Assembly (NCBI RefSeq): GCF_030272615.1
Contig: NC_081412.1
Location: 19,383,932 to 19,447,931, forward strand
DNA from: Cryptomeria japonica
Lineage: Eukaryota > Streptophyta > Pinopsida > Cupressales > Cupressaceae
Length of the DNA stretch: 64,000 bases
Reading direction: 5' to 3'
Shown in pieces: positions 57,585 to 64,000 of this stretch. The notes beneath the pieces were generated by a model. That model was not told the origin of the DNA and ran no database searches. It saw only the letters and a program-made list of their open reading frames with translations. A program made the position numbers and the translations under genes. Position 1 is the first letter of the stretch, and each line of letters opens with the position of its first letter.

Positions 57585-60555
57585 TTACATACTTCTTTTA
57601 TCAGAGATCAAAGGTATAGGATTGATCAAGAGTTTCATTATGTCATCCTTTGTACCCTTGAATGAAGTTGAAAATCCATCAATGTCCCTCCATAAGAAAG
57701 CTACCCATCTATACATACAATCAAAATACACCTTTTTGCAACATGTTGGTATATCTTTCTCATAAAATAAAAAGTCTTTGGTTAATTCTTCCATGTGCAA
57801 CTCGGTGAGAATGCTTGCATACTCCAAAGCTTGTTCCATTGTGGTCCCAGGGTTATCTCTTATGTAACAATCTAGCCAAGAAGCATTTTCTCCATTTTCA
57901 AGTTGTTCCTTCAAAATAAAATATACTCATTTAGAACAAGGATATCTAAGTGATTTTTATTTAAATATATGATTCATTGATAATAAGATATGTCTATCTA
58001 AGTTTAGTCAATAAATACCTGAAAATCTTTGCAATCATCGATTAATCTACAACCCAACATCACATCAAGTTCAATTTTTTTGATCCTTTCCAAAATATCA
58101 TCAGGAAGAGATGTGTCAATTAAAAGCATTGGAAATAGTGTGACCACAGGTACAGTTGAAGAGTCGAGGCCATTCTTTAAATATTCATCCAAAGTAGGAT
58201 GATAGTCTGTAGCAATCCATTCTGCATCTTTAAACTCTGCCAAAATAAGATTTGTCCACTGCAATAGAAGATATATGAAATACAATGTAAGATTTATAAG
58301 TATTTTACACAAAAATAAGATATTTGTTTAAATATTTTAATATCAAATGTTTGGTAGATAAATTTGATCTTGTGACTTACATATTCTTGCATCCACTTGC
58401 GTGCACGTGGACCATGTATTTTCTCTGCTTCATCAACTAATTCCATGTATGTTTCATGAGAAAATTGCAAACAAATTTGCATAAATTTGGGAAAACGATC
58501 CATCATAGACATATCCCAACTGAGAAAGAATGAAATGGAAGTAAATTAGTTATTTTGTTAAAGAAAAGTGATAACCAAATAATATTTATGATTCTCAATA
58601 TGAGGCTCCACAAATTAATAGAAAACACTTTACTTACTTGATCACGGCTTCTTTAAAATATATAAGCTCATCATAGGTTCCATAAGTGTCAAAAATGTCA
58701 TCAATGACTGTAATTATGGTACCCAGTTTAGCATATCCAACTCGAGTTAGAGAGAATTCATGTTCATACAATCCACAAGCATATGCAAGATAATACTCCA
58801 CATGTCGATGTCGAAAAAAATTAAGCTTGTTTACACTTGCTTCAGTCCACCATCTACACATTATATCACCACATACATGTTATTCCAATATATTTAATAT
58901 TGCAAGTAGTCTAAATGACATGATAAACTATTTTATTTAGTTAACACAATTTTCATTTATAGATATATTACTTGGATATAATTTTGAGCTCAATCTGATG
59001 TTGAGCTTGTATTATGTTGAAATCTAATATTGCCGCTTCCAAAATATTTTGACAAATCTCATTTGAAATCCTGAAAAGAAAAAAACATCAGATTCAGATA
59101 AAATAAGTTAGTTCAGATTTCCATACCATGACAATTAAGATCACACTCAAAATATGAGTTCATGAACAATAAAACATGTTAGTAAAAGTGGAATATTTTA
59201 TATTTGAGTTCTATCTAATCCAAGAAGATTTAACTTATGCAAAATAAAACAGATGAGTCTTCACATTTCAGGTACCTTAAAAAAATGTGTTTAGAAGAGA
59301 AAAGATTGATGTACTCACTTATAAACACCCTCCATTGACATCCAAGAAACAACATCTTGTCTAAATATCTGTATGGAGCTCCATGCTTCCCATCGTGGAT
59401 TTCTGGATCTCCAAGAAAATTTCAGAAAGTAATCAACCTGCAGATTTTAATGAAATGGACTACTTGTTAAATCAATACCGTGGAATAAAATAATTTTATA
59501 ACAACTTCATGATTAAAATTGTATGGAGTACTTGCCTCTGTCAAAAGCTGGGTTTTCTCGTAGCTATGTTCAAGTGTTTTTTGAAGGTATCGAGAGGCAA
59601 ATGATTTAGCCTCTCTCAGAATCGTTTCTCCTGGAAAGGAAATCTCTGCAGCTTGATATAAACTCAACACACTTCTTAATTCGTTGTCACCTTCTTCAAC
59701 CGATGGCGTCAAAACGAACTGTCCATTTTCATCTTGAAATTTTTTAAATACCTCTGCTTAGACCAAAACAAAATAAATTGTAAAAAACCAAATCATTTCA
59801 GAATACCTGTGATCTGATTAAATAGCATCTTTCTAATCTATTGTTAGAATTAAAACGGCAAAGGTTAAAATAGAAACCTGGAGATACATGATATTCATTG
59901 AGGCGAAGAATTCGAAATCCCAAAGCGGTAGAGCGGAGATCTGCAGTGGAATTTTGACTCCCCCATGAAATACCATTTGCATTCCAATACCTGTTTAAAG
60001 AGATATAATCAGTACTAATCAAATGAAATCGGCAAGTAAGAGAAATGAATGGAAAAATGGAAGGCGCGGGGGCAGTACTTGTAACTATAATCAAGAAGCG
60101 CCTTGATTTCTTTTTCAAAATATCGATGAATTCCTAATCGTTGCACAGCGTCAACTATGAAGAATCTCTGAAGCAGGTCAGAAGAGGAGGGACAATTTTC
60201 TCCGTCTCCAAGCAGAGGATTGAATGCGTTTTCCTTGATCTGCTCAATCAAGCTTTCCACCCTCTCACGGTATGAAGCTTCCTGTTGATCAACAATTAAA
60301 CAGGTTAAGTCAAAACAGAACAATGAAGATTGAGGTTGCAGATAAATCAAAACAGAACGGAATCTGAATGGATTGCAGATAAATAAATGAATGAATGAGC
60401 GATTAAAGAATTAAAGAGAGACACCCACATACCCCATATGGCGATGAAAGGGATTGGAGGAAATCGTCGTGCCAAACATTGGCATGATATTTGCCCATCC
60501 TTCGATCCACCGATTTCTCATCCTCTGAAATTTGACAAGTTGCTACTGCAGCCAT
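57585..60555 (-). CDS. Terpene synthase, TPS-d type, probable sesquiterpene synthase (10 exons)
   Basis: Exons on the minus strand: 60555-60433, 60281-60079, 59990-59878, 59753-59536, 59437-59319, 59070-58972, 58853-58638, 58519-58381, 58258-58019, 57908-57585. Together they give 597 codons plus stop with every phase consistent. Ten exons with nine introns is the known plan of conifer TPS genes lacking the extra N-terminal domain. RR at 18-19 and W28 form RRX8W; DDIFD at 343-347 binds the Mg-diphosphate; a second metal motif, DDCKDFQEQ, lies at 484-492. No transit peptide precedes RR, so the enzyme is probably cytosolic, using farnesyl diphosphate; a monoterpene activity cannot be excluded. 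The wording ([32 protein letters not shown]) resembles cypress-family sesquiterpene synthases. Intron 4 is GC-AG; the intron-9 acceptor appears shifted. Confidence 0.9.
59525..59537 (-). other. Non-canonical GC splice donor of intron 4
   Basis: The minus strand reads AGAG|GCAAGTAC, with the exon ending at 59536. Using the nearby GT four bases on would give a frame with an immediate TGA in exon 5, whereas GC gives TE|VDYF in frame. AG|GCAAGT is the usual form of functional GC donors. Confidence 0.8.
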
Positions 60556-60647
60556 TCTTTTTTGTACGCTGCTATTTTTCAAATGTGAAAACGCTTGGAA
60601 TAGTAATAGAGAGTATGAGAGTGCAGAGAACAAGAAATGAGAAGAGG

Positions 60648-60656
60648 TATTAAATA
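60648..60656 (-). promoter_or_regulatory. TATA-like element of the terpene synthase
   Basis: The minus strand reads TATTTAATA, 93 bases before the ATG (60555). A CT-rich start region (CTCTCATACTCTCTATTAC) follows, giving a plausible 5' leader of about 60 bases. Confidence 0.5.
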
Positions 60657-60699
60657 GGTAAATGGTCAGGAGAGTTTTGTCAATGTTCAACGCTCGTGC

Positions 60700-62520
60700 T
60701 TAATGTTATAAATAATGTGTCGTGCAGAAAAGAAGGAATGGGAAGAGTCTAGTCAAATGTTAAACTCTCGTGCAGGTATTGGGTTTGAACGAAGAAAATG
60801 GTTGGTGAAGAAATTTGGAGATGATGTATTCGGACATAAGCGACAAGGACAGATCTACAATCGTGGAATGTACTAGAGAGGGCAGCATGTGATAAATTTG
60901 AAGAAATAAAAGGGTTGTGCTATCCTTGATCTACATATTTGGACATAAGAGACAAGGTAGATGTAGCAACGTGGACTATAATGTGTAAGGTTGCTTACAT
61001 TCATTTGAAATCTAGTGTAGGAAGTTTGAAAGAACAAAACTTGTAATAATAAGATATTTTGCAAATTTCAAAGGCAACTTAAGAAGAAAATATAAACCTG
61101 GAAATACAATAAGATTGGAAAATATCAATAATTGTATGGTTATCAATGTGAAAATGTGAAAAATATAGGATTTATGAGGTTTTATTGTAATCTAATGGGA
61201 TAGAGAAAAATAAACAAATGCAAAAGATAAATATTTTTGAATGGGTCATTATATTTATGTTTTTGAAAGAATCTAAAACAAGTTATTTGGCCTTGTAGGT
61301 GTCAATACAGGTAATTATGTCAATTTAAGTTATTTTTTAAACTAAAAATACCTACAATCAAGAATGAAGTCTTCAATTTTTTAACAAATTATTTCTATTG
61401 GTTTTAGAAGATTACTCTTAAATATGAAATAGATTAATAGGTCAAAAGGCATGTTTTTCTTACAAAAATATATCAATTATTTACCACTTTAATATGCTAT
61501 TAAAGTGTAAATTTATTGTTAATTGTTTAACCATTTAATTGAACCATGTTTAAATACATCAGATATAAGCTTAAGGTGTATATTATATTTTTTTTAATCC
61601 TTTTTTCTGAAGGAGGAGAAACATATAAATGCCGAACACTTTTAATCTCCTCCTTTTTAGTTACAAAATCCTCATTAATATCAAAATTCACAGTTTCCAT
61701 CATCATTTGAATCATGAAATGACACAAGACACCTAAACTCTAAACTCGTAACTTATGGGATTCATAACCAACCAAACTCTATTACTTTCTTCTTTCTTAC
61801 AAGATAGTATTGTGTAAAAAATTAATTATTTAAAAAAAAATTTATAACTTACATCTTATATGTAGATAGTATGGGTGGGGTTGGTAGCAGGTAAGTGTCA
61901 CATATTGATTTAATTGCTTTTATATTTAGACCTATTTTGAGGATTTGATCATCATAAAATATCAAAATAATGTTTTAAAATTTTGTAATTTAAGATTGCG
62001 TGAGTTATTTTGATCATTAATTATTAATCATGTCATTTTATTTTTCTCTACAAATCTAAATTTGTAATTTTTATTTACCCTTTTGCTCGAGTAATAAATG
62101 TATTTCACAAATATATTTTAATTTAAAATTAAATCTAATAAAATTAAATAATAATATATAAAAAATATAAATACCAACCAATGTTATAAATTCCTAATAT
62201 AATATAAAAATATACATATTTGAAAAAAGTATTGATTTTAATTTCAAAAAAATAAAATCTAAAATAAATTTGGTGAAAGATAAGGAGAGTGAGAATGGTT
62301 GTTAATAGAGTCAAATAGCCTTGCATGTTAAAAAAGGAAAAGAAAAAGAAAAAATGGAAACAATGGAATGACACTGATGGAGTATGGCAAGATTTCAAGG
62401 ATGTTGGAGATGAGTAAGATCATTGACATGTTTTGAGGTAGGAAAGGATCTAAAGAGAAGTATGGGAATGCTTAGTTGGTATCATTACCAAGATCTGCTG
62501 AAAAAATGGGGGGCAAATTG
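60700..62520. other. Upstream intergenic region of the terpene synthase
   Basis: AT-rich. The phrases 'ttggacataagagacaagg' and 'cggacataagcgacaagg' form an imperfect direct repeat near 60830 and 60942, and 'aaactctcgtgc' echoes 'aacgctcgtgct' near 60690 and 60762. No gene or element end was identified. Confidence 0.5.
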
Positions 62521-62524
62521 TCTA

Positions 62525-62758
62525 CTAATTCTTGGTTAAGTATAATGGACCATTCAATGCTTTTATGATGTCACTTGAGGTAAAGGTGATATTAGGTTCA
62601 CACTTAGGTTTAGGTTTCTCTTGGTCTATCAAGTTCACAATATTGTTTTGGTCAAGGACTTCGATAGTAGCTATATAACTATCATCTTTAAGCTCAACAA
62701 TTTTCATAGAATGGAAATAATGTAGGAGCATCCCTGGTTCTTGGCAATCTTGCATCAA
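62525..62758 (-). pseudogene. Gypsy polyprotein fragment
   Basis: The minus frame reads VELKDDSYIATIEVLDQNN, then KPKCEPNITFTSSDIIKALN and stops at 62525. The phrase resembles the linker between gag and protease in Tat-type elements. It lies on the same strand as, and downstream of, the gag fragment at 63416-63778. Confidence 0.4.
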
Positions 62759-63415
62759 CTAAAAACATTTTCCTTTCAGTTTGTTTCTTATTTTGTAGTT
62801 TTAGTATTTCTTTCAGCATTTCATTATGTTTGCCCACCGGATGTTGCAGAGATGGATTTGGTTCGTGGACATGTCATCAATCTTATCCTTGGTCCATGGG
62901 ATTTTAGATCTTTTCCTAGTAAGTTATTGCTTCCGGAATCTGAGACAATTTTTTGGCTTAGAACACCGGAACTGCTTGGACCTAGTTTGCTATTGGCAAA
63001 TCTTGTCGATCATTCATGGAGCTGGTGGAGCTTGATATTTTTGTTTCCAACATTCCTTGGTTCACGACCGACCTTCCTTTTGGGTCCGCAAGTTTCATTC
63101 TATGGATTTTTTAGATAGATTTCTTTAATGGAGGTCAACCTAGTTGTTTTGCACATTTCATCTTGTTCATTGGCAATTGTTTCACCTTGGGCCGACGCGG
63201 ACCATCCTTGATCATATATTAAATAAATGTAATTAAGAAATTATAATCAAGTTTTAGAATATAGAAGATAGATTTGTAGATTAGGAGTTCCGGAGGTGGC
63301 TCGCATTCTTGCTTGAGCCGAATGTTGCATAACACACATGTTTTGTACTTGGGCTTGTGAGCCCGGATATAGTTGGAAGTTTGTAATCAATTTCTATGAT
63401 ATAATAATTCTAATT
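62759..63415. mobile_element. Insert between two Gypsy fragments, possibly a solo LTR
   Basis: Less AT-rich than its surroundings, with 'ggttcacgaccgacc', 'gttccggaggtggctcgcattcttgcttgagccgaatgttgcataacac' and 'gtgagcccggatatagttggaagtttgtaatcaatttctatgatataat', text typical of the R/U5 end of conifer LTRs. It separates two parts of a minus-strand Gypsy relic. Its boundaries and target duplication were not resolved. The plus-strand frame at 62741-63118 has no recognisable domain. Confidence 0.35.
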
Positions 63416-63778
63416 CTACATTGCCTCCATCGCACTATTTTGTTTGTGTTGGGTTTTCATTTGTTGCACAGTCTGGATTGTTCTCTTTGAGGACCCTCCT
63501 AACCATGACTGCACCAGGAAAGGTAAAGGATTGGTAAATATTTGCATGTTTTTATTAGATGGTGCTACAAATTTATTCCCCTTATCATTCATACCATCCA
63601 CCATAATAACATTAAAATGGATGAGGTCAGATTGAATTTCATTTTTTAGACACATACATTTCTCTATGTCATGTTCAGATTGACAATGGGCTTTTGAGTT
63701 AAAGGAAGGAGGTAGAGGTTTGGAGGTATCTACGGAATGAATAGGCTTAAGATTCATTAAGTTAACCAATTGAAGCAT
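63416..63778 (-). pseudogene. Gypsy gag fragment (linker and knuckle region)
   Basis: The minus frame reads HCQSEHDIEKCMCLKNEIQS (a CCHC-like H/C pattern followed by a helix), then GMNDKGNKFVAPSNKNMQIF and TNPLPF. The same wording, VNDKGNKSVAPPNQ...IFTNPLP, occurs at 25720-25800 in the opposite orientation. It is a relic of the same Gypsy family. Confidence 0.55.
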
Positions 63779-64000
63779 AATATAATGTCAGGAATCTAAA
63801 AAAGGTGTGAAGTTATGATTCTTGAATGGTTTAGAAGAAAAGTTAGCTACAACTAGGGCATTGTGGCTGCAATTTGCATGTCAATGTTGTTTAAAGAATT
63901 TTTGTTATTGATCTTAATGAAGCTTTTATTTTGATTTCTAGAGTCTTGGCATGTTTGATGAGCATCTTCGGTCTTATCAAATACAATCAAAGATGAAGAA
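63779..64000. other. Window end, probably more of the Gypsy relic
   Basis: No frame is supported in the last 220 bases; it continues outside the window. Confidence 0.3.

Noticed and set aside
60438-60653. Plus-strand frame across terpene synthase exon 1
   Set aside because: It is antisense to exon 1 and the 5' leader; the minus-strand model is supported by motifs and splice sites.

Overview
This window looks like nuclear DNA from a gymnosperm, most likely a conifer. It is AT-rich and dominated by long, nested and decayed LTR retrotransposons. It carries one intact-looking host gene, a ten-exon terpene synthase on the minus strand (57585-60555) with the exon plan and motifs of conifer TPS-d enzymes. 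No tRNA, rRNA, CRISPR or bacterial-type feature was seen. Placement in the cypress/yew order is an inference from the terpene synthase's resemblance to known cypress sesquiterpene synthases.

Layout. 1-530: end of a plus-strand Copia-type LTR. 551-3057: truncated minus-strand Copia-like element (LTR 2281-3057, initiator-Met primer site, broken gag with CCHC knuckles, start of a second ORF). 3065-18053: a complete Copia-like element with 1.1-kb LTRs and a perfect CATAT target duplication; it encodes gag and a coiled-coil second ORF but no pol. Inside its gag sits a second element, 5447-12882, with 2.5-kb LTRs and only a 449-residue acidic ORF. 18059-29450: AT-rich spacer, a LINE-like 3' end, then a degenerate Gypsy relic (leader, gag, protease traces) split by a Copia-type LTR at 26756-28108. 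29450-31641: repeats. 31642-56113: two related 0.75-kb LTRs enclosing a Gypsy Tat/Ogre-like element (broken gag, an open zinc-knuckle/protease ORF, an integrase tail with the core of pol missing) and an antisense plant-mobile-domain (PMD) ORF near the right end. 56114-64000: spacer, the terpene synthase, and further Gypsy gag fragments on the minus strand.

The most unusual object is a candidate 12.9-kb DNA transposon at 41142-54053, inserted in the low-complexity tail of the PMD ORF. It has inverted ends (CACAWTAATGGTTC...), clusters of GGTTCGNNCGAACC-like palindromes just inside both ends, and a decayed minus-strand transposase-like gene (48176-50757) with a GHGKGEHDGAG signature. It also holds a convergent plus-strand companion ORF (44259-45767), a 1.8-kb array of palindrome-rich repeats, and two other tandem arrays. 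I cannot place its family from memory with confidence.

Decay pattern: in the Copia-like gag and second ORF, and in the transposon companion ORF, most in-frame stops are TAG in positions where CAG is plausible. This fits C-to-T decay at CHG methylation sites in silenced elements. The terpene synthase, by contrast, reads through all ten exons without a stop (597 codons). It uses one GC-AG intron and has a shortened second metal-binding motif at the last intron boundary.
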